NCBI GenBank assembly: GCA_964550375.1
Contig: CAZJYX010000019.1
Location: 1 to 64,000 of the forward strand
Direction: 5' to 3'
Origin: JAAYXS01 sp964550375
Lineage (GTDB): Bacteria > Planctomycetota > Phycisphaerae > UBA1845 > Fen-1342
Length of the DNA stretch: 64,000 nt
In this document: piece after piece, positions 53,646-62,357 of the stretch
How the letters are laid out: each line of letters starts with the position of its first letter
Numbering within the stretch: position 1 is the stretch's first letter
Translations under genes and position numbers: made by a program
The notes under the pieces: model-generated
The model's input: the letters and a program-made list of their open reading frames with translations, nothing else
The model's database searches: none
Told to the model about the DNA's origin: nothing

Positions 53646-54365
53646 ATGAAACGGATGCAAGCAATGATGGCTGCGGCGCTGCTGCTGGCGTCTGCAGCGG
53701 TGGCCGGCGAAGCGACCGCTATTTCAATCGCGACCAATGGCGGCCGGGCTACGGCTACGGCGACCGCGGTCGGCGACGGTCGGGCGACGGCGCTGGCCGG
53801 GGCCACCCGCGGCGGGCAGGCGGTGGCGGACAGCGTGGCGTACGGGCAGCGGGGCGGCCTGGCAGACAGTCGGGCGGTGGCACTGGCCGACTGGGGCGGC
53901 GTGGCGCTGAGTCGCTCCACCGCGGATGCGCGTGGTCGCTATGGCGGCGTGGCACTGGCCGACAGCGAGAGCATCGCGGCCGCCATTGGCGGCCGAGCGA
54001 TCAGCAGCAGCGACGCGGTTTCGCGGGGCGCCTTCGGTGGCGTCGCGGTCAGCCGGTCCACCTCGACCGCGCTGAGCGAATTCGGCGTCGCGCGCAGCGC
54101 CAGCCAGGCCGTCAGTCGCGGCTACCTGGGCGGCTCGGCCACCAGCGTGAGCGATTCGTTCGCGCAGGGTATCGGCGGGCGGGCGACCAGCCGGGTGTAC
54201 GCCGACAGCGAAGCCGGCTACCGCGCCCAGGCTGTTTCGGACGGTGTTGGGATCAGTATCAGCGGGCAGTTCAGGACGAGCCGGGCCGACGTGCGGGCCG
54301 TAAGTCAGGCGCACCGCTCCGGTCGGAGCCACGCGCGTAGCGTGGTCATCCGCACCCGGCCGTAG
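53646..54365 (+). CDS. Secreted Gly/Ser/Ala-rich repeat protein
   Basis: A 239-residue protein with a clear signal peptide (MKRMQAMMAAALLLASAAVAG) and an ATG at 53646 preceded by AAGGAG. From residue 32 to about 191 it is made of roughly twelve repeats of 14-16 residues, each starting with GG or G-x and followed by alternating small residues such as V-A-L-S-R-S-T-A. Glycine starts fall near 32, 45, 56, 70, 84, 100, 115, 131, 147, 162, 177 and 191. The alternation suggests a beta-solenoid or fibre. No Cys and few charged residues are present. The end is Arg-rich (SVVIRTRP). I do not recognise the family; a surface fibre or matrix role is inferred. Confidence 0.7.
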   Translation: MKRMQAMMAAALLLASAAVAGEATAISIATNGGRATATATAVGDGRATALAGATRGGQAVADSVAYGQRGGLADSRAVALADWGGVALSRSTADARGRYGGVALADSESIAAAIGGRAISSSDAVSRGAFGGVAVSRSTSTALSEFGVARSASQAVSRGYLGGSATSVSDSFAQGIGGRATSRVYADSEAGYRAQAVSDGVGISISGQFRTSRADVRAVSQAHRSGRSHARSVVIRTRP

Positions 54366-54384
54366 CACGTTGGCCCAAACGCGG

Positions 54385-54406
54385 CGCCGGGCCTGCGGGC
54401 CCGGCG
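54385..54406 (+). terminator. Terminator-like hairpin
   Basis: The 9-bp arms CGCCGGGCC and GGCCCGGCG pair around TGCG, 20 bases after the preceding stop codon. There is no T-tract, so it may be an RNA-stabilising hairpin rather than an intrinsic terminator. Confidence 0.5.
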
Positions 54407-54497
54407 TCCGCGGCTGGTGGAGTGCGGGATGCCCCATGAAGTGTGAGTCGAACGAAGGATGCAACCTGGGAACATGCTGCGAATAGGAGTGACCACC

Positions 54498-55067
54498 ATG
54501 AAAGCCCTGCGAATCATCACTGCTTTGGCGACCATGAGTGCGGCGGCCGCCGCGCTGGCTGCGGAGGCGGAGACCTCCGCTACCGCCGGCGGCCGACTGG
54601 GCGGCCTCGGGACGGCGGCGGCCCTTGCCCGGTACGAAGGTGACGTCGGCTTCGCCCGCACCACCAGTACCAGCGGGCGGGTCAGTGCGGCCCGGGGTGT
54701 GGCCGTGGGCGCGGACGCGGACGGCGTGTCGCTGTCGGTCAGCCAGGCGGTCGCGCCGCTCCTGGGGCCGGCGCTCGCAACCAGCTTCAACCTCAGCATC
54801 GGGCGTGACGGCCAGGTTTCCAGCAGCGTCGGCCTGGGCATGGCGCAAGGCCGCAGCTACCAGTCGGCCACGGCGGGTGGCAGCGTTGGTACCGGACGGG
54901 CCGGCGCCAGCGCGTACGCCACTGGCCGGACGGATTCGCGCGGTCGCGTGACGGTCGTTACGCGGGCGGACGACGGTGGCGCGCGGCGGGCGCCGGTTCG
55001 GCGTGAGGCCGTGTCGCGGCCGGTGATGCGGCGTTCGCAGCCGGCGGTGCGGGTCTACCGGCCGTAG
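54498..55067 (+). CDS. Secreted Gly/Ser-rich protein, partner of the repeat protein
   Basis: A 189-residue exported protein; the ATG at 54498 follows TAGGAG. A signal peptide (MKALRIITALATMSAAAAALA) is followed by a Gly/Ser/Ala/Val-rich body with alternating patterns (VSLSVSQAVA, LSIGRDGQVSSSVGLGM). The repeats are less regular than in the gene at 53646. The C-terminus is basic and ends VRVYRP, echoing the IRTRP end of the neighbour. The two are probably products of an old duplication or act together. Function is unknown. Confidence 0.65.
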   Translation: MKALRIITALATMSAAAAALAAEAETSATAGGRLGGLGTAAALARYEGDVGFARTTSTSGRVSAARGVAVGADADGVSLSVSQAVAPLLGPALATSFNLSIGRDGQVSSSVGLGMAQGRSYQSATAGGSVGTGRAGASAYATGRTDSRGRVTVVTRADDGGARRAPVRREAVSRPVMRRSQPAVRVYRP

Positions 55068-55106
55068 TGGCGCTGCGTGGGTTGATGAAGCGGAATCACG
55101 AAGACG

Positions 55107-55174
55107 GCGAGTCACCTGATTGCCTGCGTTCTGGAGCGGCGGAAGCCGGCGGACGGGGCAGTCAGGTGACTCGC
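55107..55174. repeat. 13-bp perfect inverted repeat with 42-base spacer
   Basis: GCGAGTCACCTGA at 55107-55119 is matched by its exact complement at 55162-55174. It lies in the 342-bp gap 55068-55409, which otherwise holds no gene. It could be a long-loop transcript hairpin for the upstream secreted protein, or a leftover of a small mobile sequence. No target-site duplication is obvious. Confidence 0.6.
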
Positions 55175-55409
55175 TGAGGTTTGGGTACACGGTTTGTCTA
55201 CTGGGGGAGTCGATATAGGTCCGATAAGTATAAGATGGACACCCGTTTGCGGAGACCGGCGTGGCCGGGGCCTGAGCGTGGTCAGGTTGGCTGGGACGCC
55301 CGGCTGGAGCGTGGCCGTATCGTCTGCCGATTTCTACGGTTAACCTAATGCGCGCAATGCTGGAAAGGGCCGCAGTCACGTTTGGCCGGGCCATCAGGGA
55401 GCCGCAGTC

Positions 55410-57278
55410 ATGCCAGGATGTCACGATTTCTCACGTGTGCGCGCCGCGGTCGGCGGGCTAGTAGCGCTGGTGGTTCTGTCCCTGGCCGGCTGTGACCGGC
55501 CGGCGGCGGAAGCGCCGCCCGCCGCGGATGCGGCCGCGCCGGTGGCCGAGCGGGCTGAGCCGGGTGTGCCGGCGCGGCAGCCGGCTCAGCCGTCGGCGGC
55601 GTTGCCGTACGTGCCGCCGAAACCGGCGGAGGAAGTGCTGCGGCAGCGGCCCATGCTGGTTGAGATGAAGGTGACGGAGGCGCACCTGGCGGCGCGTGAA
55701 GCCGCGGACGATGCGAGCAAGGTGGCCAACCTGGGGGCGCTGTACTACGTCCATGGATTTCCGGCCGAAGCGGCGGACTGTTTCGTTCGCGTGACGGAGC
55801 TGCAGCCGGAGATGATGCGGGCCTGGTACTACCTGGGCCTCGCGCGTGAGGCGACGGGTGATACGGGCGGGGCGCTTCGCGCGTATGAGCGGGCGCTGGC
55901 GTGCCAGGAGGACTACGCGCCGGTGCAAATGCGCCTGGCGGGGCTGTTGCTGGAGCGCGACGCGCAGCGTGCGGCGGAGCTGTATCGGCGGGTGATCGAA
56001 CGTTACCCGGCGGAAGCGCGGGGTCACTATGGTCTGGGGCGCGCGTTGGGGATGCAAGGGCGGGTAGATGAGGCGGCGGCCAGTCTGCGCAAGGCGTTTG
56101 GGCTGGTGCCGCGCTACGCGGACGCGCAGCGTGCGCTGGCCGAGTTGCTGGAGGGCCAGGGGCGGTCGGCCGAGGCCCGGGTGCACCGTGACCTGGCGGC
56201 GGCGGGGGGGGAGCCACCCGAGATGCTTGACACGGAGTTGTTGTCGTTGCGGCGGGTCGGAGCGGATCCGGAGCAGTATTGTGCCGACGCGATCGGTCTG
56301 GCCGGGCAGCGGCAGTTCGAGCAGGCCGAGTTCGTATTGGGGCAGGCGCGGCAGCTTCGGGCGGACGAGGCGTTGCTGTGCTCGGCGACCGGTGCCGTGC
56401 TGGCGCTGCAGGGGCGGCTGGACGAGGCGGTGGAGGAGTTTCGCCGGGCGTTGGAGGTGAAGCCGGACTTTCGAGGCGGCAAGTCGAACCTGGCCCAGGC
56501 GCTGGGTGACCGGGGTGATGTGGCTGAGGCTGAGCGGCTGTTTCGGGAGGTGCTGGCGGCTGATCCGGAAGACTCGCTGAGCTTGCAGCGGTTTGCGGCG
56601 CTGATGGCGCGGGTGGGTCGGCCGGGTGAGCCGGTTGCGCTGGTCGAGGCGGCCTTGGCGGCTGACCCGGAGAACGCGGTGCTGCAGTTCGAGCTGGGCC
56701 GGGTGCTGCTGGCGCTGGGCCGGAGCGACGAGGCGATTCCGCACTTGCGCGCCGCACTTGAGCGGAAGCCGGATCTTCACCTGGCGCGGCACGCGCTGGG
56801 AGTAGCGCTGCACAAGCAGGGCGACATGGAGGGGGCGCGGACGGCGTGGAAAGGGGTGCTGGAGACGAACCCGAAGTTCGAAGAGGCCTGCATATCGCTG
56901 GTCGTGCTGGCTCGTCAGCAGGGGGACTCAGTTGAGCTCGAGCGCGTGCTGCGACAGGGCACGCAGCATCTGCCGAACTCGCCGATCCTGGCCAACAGTC
57001 TGGGTTGGCTGCTGGCTACGTCGCCGAACGCCGAGCAGCGCGACGGGCAGGAGGCGGTGCAGATGGCGCTGCGGGCCTGCACGCTGACCAACAACAGCAA
57101 TCACGCGTACGTGGATACGCTGGCGGCCGCACTGGCCGAGGCGGGTCGTTTCGAGGAGGCCGTCAGGGCGGCCAGGCGCGCCATTGACATGGCTTTCAAG
57201 GCCGGCGAGATGGATGCGGCCACGAGCTACCGCGCGCGTATGCTGCTTTACCAGGAGAACGAGCCCTACCGGGAGTAG
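55410..57278 (+). CDS. TPR-repeat lipoprotein
   Basis: A 622-residue protein with a lipoprotein signal: hydrophobic 11-25, then LAGC with Cys28. A Pro/Ala linker follows, then at least ten TPR units of the classic form, such as MRAWYYLGLAREATGDTGGA, ARGHYGLGRALGMQGRVDEA, and ILANSLGWLLATSP near the end. It probably works as a scaffold on the periplasmic side of a membrane. Its ATG at 55410 lacks a strong ribosome binding site (GGGAGCC upstream). The neighbours do not point to a specific complex. Confidence 0.85.
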   Translation: MPGCHDFSRVRAAVGGLVALVVLSLAGCDRPAAEAPPAADAAAPVAERAEPGVPARQPAQPSAALPYVPPKPAEEVLRQRPMLVEMKVTEAHLAAREAADDASKVANLGALYYVHGFPAEAADCFVRVTELQPEMMRAWYYLGLAREATGDTGGALRAYERALACQEDYAPVQMRLAGLLLERDAQRAAELYRRVIERYPAEARGHYGLGRALGMQGRVDEAAASLRKAFGLVPRYADAQRALAELLEGQGRSAEARVHRDLAAAGGEPPEMLDTELLSLRRVGADPEQYCADAIGLAGQRQFEQAEFVLGQARQLRADEALLCSATGAVLALQGRLDEAVEEFRRALEVKPDFRGGKSNLAQALGDRGDVAEAERLFREVLAADPEDSLSLQRFAALMARVGRPGEPVALVEAALAADPENAVLQFELGRVLLALGRSDEAIPHLRAALERKPDLHLARHALGVALHKQGDMEGARTAWKGVLETNPKFEEACISLVVLARQQGDSVELERVLRQGTQHLPNSPILANSLGWLLATSPNAEQRDGQEAVQMALRACTLTNNSNHAYVDTLAAALAEAGRFEEAVRAARRAIDMAFKAGEMDAATSYRARMLLYQENEPYRE

Positions 57279-57331
57279 CAGCGGGCGGCCGGTGCGGCGG
57301 TGCGGAGTTCGGCGGGGCTGGCCGGCGGGTC

Positions 57332-58603
57332 CTATACGCCGCGCAGCGTGTGGCCGAGCTTGCGCTTCTTGGCCTCCAAGTAGCGACGGTTGTGCTCGGT
57401 CGGCTGGATCTCGATGGGGAGTTGCTCGACCACGTCCAGGCCGTAGATGTGCAGCCGGCTGACCTTTTTGGGGTTGTTCGTGAGGATACGCACGCGCGCG
57501 ATGCCCAGGTCGCGGAGAATCTGGGCGCCGACGCCGTAGTCGCGCCGGTCGGCGGGGAAGCCGATGGCCTGGTTGGCCTCGACCGTGTCGAGCCCGCCGT
57601 CCTGGAGGCGGTAGGCGTGCAGCTTGTTGATCAGGCCGATGCCGCGGCCCTCCTGGCGCAGGTAGACGATCACGCCACGGCCCTGGGCGGCGATGGCTTC
57701 CATGGCGGCTTCTAACTGCTGCCCGCACTCGCAGCGCTTGGAGCCGAAGACGTCGCCGGTGAGGCATTCGGAGTGGACGCGGGCCAGAACGGGCTCGTCA
57801 ATGGCGGGGACGGTGCCGGCGCTGTCGGTCTCGCCGATGCCGCCCATGCAGAGGGCGACGTGTTCGTTGGGGTCGGTCTGGGCGCGATAGCCGATCATGA
57901 GCCAGTGGCCGAACTCGTTGCTGAACGGGACGGTCTCGACGCGTTCGACGAGCCGTTCGCGCTGCATGCGGAACTCGATGAGGTCGGCGATGGTGCACAT
58001 CTTGATGTGGTGGGCGCGGCTGAACTCGGTGAGTTGGGGCAGGCGCGCCATGGTGCCGTCTTCGTTGAGGATCTCGATGATGGCGGCGCCCGGCATCAGG
58101 CCGGCCAGCCGGCACAAATCGACCGAGCCCTCGGTTTGACCGGCGCGGACCAACACGCCGCCGTCGCAGGCGATCAGCGGGTTGACGTGGCCGGGGCGCA
58201 CGAAATCCTCGGGCACGGCCTCCTCGGCGACGGTATGACGAATGGTCATGGCGCGATCCCAGGCGGAGACGCCGGTCGTGACGCCCAGGTGCGCGGCGCC
58301 GTCGATCGTGACGGTGAAGGCGGTGCCGAGGCGGGTGTTGTTGACCGCGACCTGGGGGTGCAGGTTCAGGCGTTCGCAGCGGCTGCGGGTCAGCGGCACG
58401 CACAGGGTCCCGCGGCCGTGGCGCAGCATGAAGTTGACGATTTCGGGTGTGAGGGCCTGGGCGGGGCAAACCAGGTCGCCCTCGTTCTCGCGTTCCTCAT
58501 CGTCAACGAGGATGATCAGGCGGCCGGCGCGCAGCTCGTCCAGGATTTCGTCAATAGGGCTGAACGGGCCGTGCGGGCCGACGGCTGAACCGGGCGTGGT
58601 CAT
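57332..58603 (-). CDS. ribBA: Bifunctional 3,4-dihydroxy-2-butanone 4-phosphate synthase / GTP cyclohydrolase II
   Basis: A 423-residue fusion catalysing both entry steps of riboflavin synthesis. The DHBP synthase domain (about 15-215) has the acidic metal loop DDEERENEGDLVC and the RPGHVNPL region. The GTP cyclohydrolase II domain (about 225-420) has the zinc-binding SECLTGDVFGSKRCECG and the GRGVIVYLRQEGRGIGL motif with the catalytic Arg. Length is normal for the fused form. It starts 10 bases after argF stops on the same strand; no FMN riboswitch was found upstream. Confidence 0.96.
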   Translation of the reverse strand: MTTPGSAVGPHGPFSPIDEILDELRAGRLIILVDDEERENEGDLVCPAQALTPEIVNFMLRHGRGTLCVPLTRSRCERLNLHPQVAVNNTRLGTAFTVTIDGAAHLGVTTGVSAWDRAMTIRHTVAEEAVPEDFVRPGHVNPLIACDGGVLVRAGQTEGSVDLCRLAGLMPGAAIIEILNEDGTMARLPQLTEFSRAHHIKMCTIADLIEFRMQRERLVERVETVPFSNEFGHWLMIGYRAQTDPNEHVALCMGGIGETDSAGTVPAIDEPVLARVHSECLTGDVFGSKRCECGQQLEAAMEAIAAQGRGVIVYLRQEGRGIGLINKLHAYRLQDGGLDTVEANQAIGFPADRRDYGVGAQILRDLGIARVRILTNNPKKVSRLHIYGLDVVEQLPIEIQPTEHNRRYLEAKKRKLGHTLRGV

Positions 58604-58613
58604 GGACGTTCCT

Positions 58614-59549
58614 CTACTCTGTCAACATCACCATCAGGCCGTTCTGCGCGTGCATGCGGTTCTCGGCCTGGTCGAAGATGGCCGAGTTCGGCGTGCGCGA
58701 GGTGGCGTAGTCGATCTCCTCGCCATAGTGGGCCGGCAGGCAGTGCAGGATGACGGCGTCCGGCCGGGCACATGCCATGATAGCGGCGTTGATCTGAAAA
58801 CCCTCAAACTTGGCGCGGCGGTCGGCGGCCTCGTCCTCCTGGCCCATCGAGGCCCAGACGTCCGTATACAACACGTCGGAGTTGCGGGCCCCTGCGCGGG
58901 GGTCGTTCACGACGCGGATGGTCGCCCCGGTCTCCCGGCCGATGGCCTGGGATTCCTGGAGTACCTGGGTCTGCGGCTCGAAGCCGGGCGGCGTGACGAT
59001 CGTCATGTTCATGCCGACGCGGGCGGCGCCGTACATGAGCGAGTGGGCGACATTGTTGCCGTCGCCGATGTAGGTGGCGGAAAGCCCTTTGAGCGTACCT
59101 TTGCGCTCCTTGATCGTGAGCAGATCCGCCAGAATCTGACAGGGGTGCTCGAAATCGCTCAGGCCGTTGATTACGGGGACGGTGGCATGGCGGGCGAGGT
59201 CCACGACGATGTCGTGCCCGAACACGCGGGCCATGATGATATCGACGTAGCGCGACAGGACGATGGCGATGTCCTCGGTGGTCTCGCGCTGGCCGAGCTT
59301 GATGTCCGAGGGGGCGAGGTAGATGGCGTGGCCGCCGAGCAGGGTCATGCCGGCCTCGAACGAGACGCGCGTGCGCAGCGAGGGTTTCTGGAAGATCATC
59401 CCGAGTGTCTTGCCGGCCAGCGGGGCGGCTCGAAACGTGGCGGTTCGGTCGCGTTTGAGTTGGGCGGCCCGCTCCAGGAGGGCCAGGATTTCCTCTCCGG
59501 TCAAGTCCTTCATCGACAGCAGGTTTCGTCCGCGCAGATTCACAGCCAT
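58614..59549 (-). CDS. argF: Ornithine carbamoyltransferase
   Basis: A 311-residue enzyme making citrulline from ornithine and carbamoyl phosphate in arginine synthesis. The carbamoyl-phosphate motif is SLRTR at 57-61, with Leu in place of the usual Thr; this variant is known in some bacterial enzymes. The FEHPCQILADLLT segment carries the HPxQ motif. DVWASMGQ and HCLPAHYG complete the ornithine site. Acetylornithine-type specificity loops are not evident. I chose the ATG at 59549 because GGAGTGGAGAG precedes it; an upstream ATG at 59585 adds 12 residues. Confidence 0.94.
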   Translation of the reverse strand: MAVNLRGRNLLSMKDLTGEEILALLERAAQLKRDRTATFRAAPLAGKTLGMIFQKPSLRTRVSFEAGMTLLGGHAIYLAPSDIKLGQRETTEDIAIVLSRYVDIIMARVFGHDIVVDLARHATVPVINGLSDFEHPCQILADLLTIKERKGTLKGLSATYIGDGNNVAHSLMYGAARVGMNMTIVTPPGFEPQTQVLQESQAIGRETGATIRVVNDPRAGARNSDVLYTDVWASMGQEDEAADRRAKFEGFQINAAIMACARPDAVILHCLPAHYGEEIDYATSRTPNSAIFDQAENRMHAQNGLMVMLTE

Positions 59550-59728
59550 TGCTCTCCACTCCGGTCGTGGGTTCAGACCATGCACTAGTCATCCTGGGGC
59601 GATCCGCAACGACCCGGATCGGTCGCCAACGGACCACGGCGCTTAGTATACAGCGCCGGCGCCCGGACGCACGCGCGGAGGCGGATTTCGGGGTGGCTGG
59701 GCCGGCGGAACCGTGGCGCCCGGGTGAG

Positions 59729-60844
59729 TCAGGGCCGGGCGGCCTGGTCGGGGTTGCGCTGCCGCAGTTCTTCCAGCACGGCGGGCAGCTTGTCGTCGAG
59801 GAGCTGCTCGAACTCTGGCGGCAGGTTGTCCTCGTAGAACGGGAAATCGACGGTGGTTCCGTCCGTGCCCACGGGTATCCGCAGGACGGCGACAACCCGG
59901 ACCGCGGCCGCGCGCGGCGGCAGGGGGGTCTCGTCGGAGCCGATCAGCACGCCATAGTCCATGACCTGGAAGCAGGTGCCCGTGGCGCCGCAGATGCGCT
60001 CCAGCGTTTGCAGGACGGTGGTGTTGTGGTGGACGAGGTCCACGGAGCGCTCAGCGGCCTGGATGCGATCGAGCACGCCGCCCTCGAACAGGACGGTGGT
60101 GCCGACGCGTCGGCCCAGGTCGATCAGGACGTCGTCGAGGCGCATGCCGCGGTAGTCGAGCGAGACCGGCCGTTCGAGGCGCAGCCAGACGTCCTCGGTT
60201 CGGCTGTAGATCAGGATGATGTCGTCATGCGGCCGCCAGTACCAGGAGAGCATCTGCGTGGCGATTTCGAGCTGGCGCAGGGCGTTGGGCTCGCGTACCT
60301 GGCGCAGGGTCTCTTCAAGCGTTTCCTGCGGTTTGGGGCCGTATACGTTGCGGAACTGCACGGCGCGGGTGTCCTCGTCCAGTTCGGACCACTGGTTGGC
60401 CGCGAGCTTCTGGAGGAGCTGCACTTCGGCTATGCGCAGACGGCGGCCCAGGCGGTCCAGCACCGGAGCGGGTTCGATGACCAGGCGGTCGCCCTCGACG
60501 CGCATGGCCAGACCGAGCCCGTCCAGCAGGTGCTGCAGGCCCTCGCGCAGCGTCACGCCGGCGAGCGTGATTGAAACGCGCGTGCGTTCGCCGTAGGGCA
60601 TCAGACCGGCCGTCTGCGGGTCGAGCGCGAAGCGCAGGCCGGTGCGTTCGCTCAACTCCGTCAGGGCGGTCCGCAACGGCGTCTGCTCAATCCGCACGTC
60701 TGTCAGGCGCTGATCGAGGGCTTCCTCGACCAGGTCTTGAAGCTCGTGGGCCGGCGCGGGCGCGGTGGCCCAGGCAGCCAGCGCCAGCATGGTGATGATC
60801 GCGCGCCTGGCGCGGTTCACTCCGATGTTCTGCATAGCCTGCAC
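59729..60844 (-). CDS. Exported STN-domain protein of an ECF module
   Basis: A 371-residue exported protein with a signal peptide (hydrophobic ITMLALAAWA). Residues about 50-130 form a secretin/TonB short N-terminal (STN) pattern: PLRTALTELSERTGLRFALD then VTLREGLQHLLDGLGL. A weaker copy lies near 230-320 (YRGMRLDDVLIDLGRRVGTTVLFE). It follows sigma and anti-sigma genes, as FecR-linked receptors do, but has no TonB-dependent barrel. It may be the sensed or regulated output of module 3. Confidence 0.65.
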   Translation of the reverse strand: MQAMQNIGVNRARRAIITMLALAAWATAPAPAHELQDLVEEALDQRLTDVRIEQTPLRTALTELSERTGLRFALDPQTAGLMPYGERTRVSITLAGVTLREGLQHLLDGLGLAMRVEGDRLVIEPAPVLDRLGRRLRIAEVQLLQKLAANQWSELDEDTRAVQFRNVYGPKPQETLEETLRQVREPNALRQLEIATQMLSWYWRPHDDIILIYSRTEDVWLRLERPVSLDYRGMRLDDVLIDLGRRVGTTVLFEGGVLDRIQAAERSVDLVHHNTTVLQTLERICGATGTCFQVMDYGVLIGSDETPLPPRAAAVRVVAVLRIPVGTDGTTVDFPFYEDNLPPEFEQLLDDKLPAVLEELRQRNPDQAARP

Positions 60845-60857
60845 CTTGAGGCGAGCC

Positions 60858-61586
60858 TTACCAGCCGGCGGACGCCATCGTCACCGTCGGTCCAGGCGGC
60901 TCCAGCATGAAGTAGATCTCCGGGGCGGACGTGTGGGCCGGCCGAACTTCGACCGGTTCGGAAAGGGCGAGAAGCGGGACGTCCGGGTCGGCGTCGGCAC
61001 AAACGGTAATCTCCATGACGCGCGTCGTCGGCTCGTGGGTCACGCCCGCGGGCGGCAGCACGACGAACTGGACCAGCGCCGGCGCGGGCGCCGGTTGCAG
61101 CGTGGGGTCGGGAACCGTTGGCAGGCCAACGTAGAGCAGCAGGACGGCCGCCGCGGCCAGCAAGCCGGCGACGGCGCCGGTGCGCCAGCGCCGCAGCCGG
61201 AGCGGCGCGGACCGTTGCGACCGGTCCCATACAGACTGCGAAACGCGGGCGTGGAAGGCCGGCCAATTCACGCGCGACTCGACCTCGGGCAACAGGGCGC
61301 GTAACCGTCCGTCCAGCAAGTCGGCGGACTTGTCGGCGGCGGCGCACTGGTCGATGCGCGCGCTGATGCGGGTGTGCAGGGCGTCCCAGTTGACGGCCGG
61401 CGGGCGGGCGGCCCGCTCGATCAAGGCGGCGACTCGGACGTATTCGTCACGTAGCCGCGCGCTGCGCGGATCGCGCGCGCACTCGGCGGCCACCGCGGCC
61501 TGCAAATCGGCCCGCTGCGGCTCATCGAGCCAGGCATTGACGAGTTGTTCGAACTGCTCGGACACCACGTTACCTGATCCGTTCAA
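60858..61586 (-). CDS. Putative membrane anti-sigma factor, module 3
   Basis: A 242-residue protein. The N-terminal 130 residues are helical (QFEQLVNAWLDEPQRADL and similar), followed by one transmembrane helix at about 137-153 and a periplasmic end. It overlaps the sigma gene by four bases (TTGA). No zinc motif is visible. The start is TTG at 61586; GTG at 61568 is possible. Assigned mainly by coupling to the sigma gene. Confidence 0.7.
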   Translation of the reverse strand: MNGSGNVVSEQFEQLVNAWLDEPQRADLQAAVAAECARDPRSARLRDEYVRVAALIERAARPPAVNWDALHTRISARIDQCAAADKSADLLDGRLRALLPEVESRVNWPAFHARVSQSVWDRSQRSAPLRLRRWRTGAVAGLLAAAAVLLLYVGLPTVPDPTLQPAPAPALVQFVVLPPAGVTHEPTTRVMEITVCADADPDVPLLALSEPVEVRPAHTSAPEIYFMLEPPGPTVTMASAGW

Positions 61587-62188
61587 AGGTACTCACTCAG
61601 GCTGGTCTTCAGGCGTTTGCGCGCCTGGAAGACATGCCACTTAACCGCCTCGACGCTGCAACCCATGATCTGGGCAACCTCTTTCTGCGGCAATTGCTCG
61701 ATGCTGAACAGGACGAGCGCGGTGCGTTGCAGGTCGGGCAATTCCGTAATCGCCGCCTGGACCACCTCGGCCAAATCCGCGGCCGCCGTCCGGGCCCCGG
61801 GCTGTTCGTCCGAGTAGGCCGGGGCGGCGACCTGCTCGGCGCGCGGCCACTCGCCGTCGCGCAAGCAGTCTTCGAAGGACAGCTTGCGTGCGCCGGACCC
61901 GCGGGCCCGGCGGAAGTTGAGCGAGAGGTTGGTCACAATGCGCAGCAGCCACGACCCAAACCGTCCTTCGTCCTCAAGAGTATCGAGGTTCTGAAACGCC
62001 CGTACGAATGCCTCCTGGCACACTTCCAGGGCGTCGTGCAGGTTGCCGAGCAGCCGACAGGCGACCGACGTTGCCCGGCGCTGGTAACGCTCGATCAACT
62101 CGTCGAACGCGTCGCGATGTCCGGCCAGCGTGTGCCGGACGAGATCATCATCGCTCGGCGGCGTATTGCTCGAGCGTCGCCACTCCAC
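61583..62188 (-). CDS. ECF-type RNA polymerase sigma factor, module 3
   Basis: A 201-residue sigma factor. Region 2 contains LLGNLHDALEVCQEAFVRAFQNL and RFGSWLLRIVTNLSLNFRR. Region 4 contains LPDLQRTALVLFSIEQLPQKEVAQIMGCSVEAVKWHVFQARKRLK. An unusually long acidic linker with a Cys (SFEDCLRDGEW) joins them. It is coupled to its anti-sigma candidate. The 169-bp gap upstream separates it from a histidine kinase gene on the same strand. Confidence 0.92.
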   Translation of the reverse strand: MEWRRSSNTPPSDDDLVRHTLAGHRDAFDELIERYQRRATSVACRLLGNLHDALEVCQEAFVRAFQNLDTLEDEGRFGSWLLRIVTNLSLNFRRARGSGARKLSFEDCLRDGEWPRAEQVAAPAYSDEQPGARTAAADLAEVVQAAITELPDLQRTALVLFSIEQLPQKEVAQIMGCSVEAVKWHVFQARKRLKTSLSEYL

Positions 62189-62357
62189 TCATTCACCTGC
62201 TCTACAGAGGTTGGACACGGTTTGGGGTCCGACGTTTGGTCCTGGTCGGGGTCTGCGGGGCCCGCAGCGACCGGCTCCGCGTGGTCCTATAACAACAACC
62301 TTGGCAAATCATCCGTGGTGTCGCGCGGGTGTTGCCGAGAGGTTTCCGATTGTCTGT

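Noticed and set aside
53724..55424. 566-codon leftward open frame over the two Gly/Ser-rich genes
   Set aside because: The rightward genes have ribosome binding sites, signal peptides and a regular repeat; the leftward product has none.
60949..61586. Possible FecR-type regulator in module 3
   Set aside because: The FecR domain pattern is not visible and no TonB-dependent receptor is nearby, so only the general anti-sigma assignment is kept.
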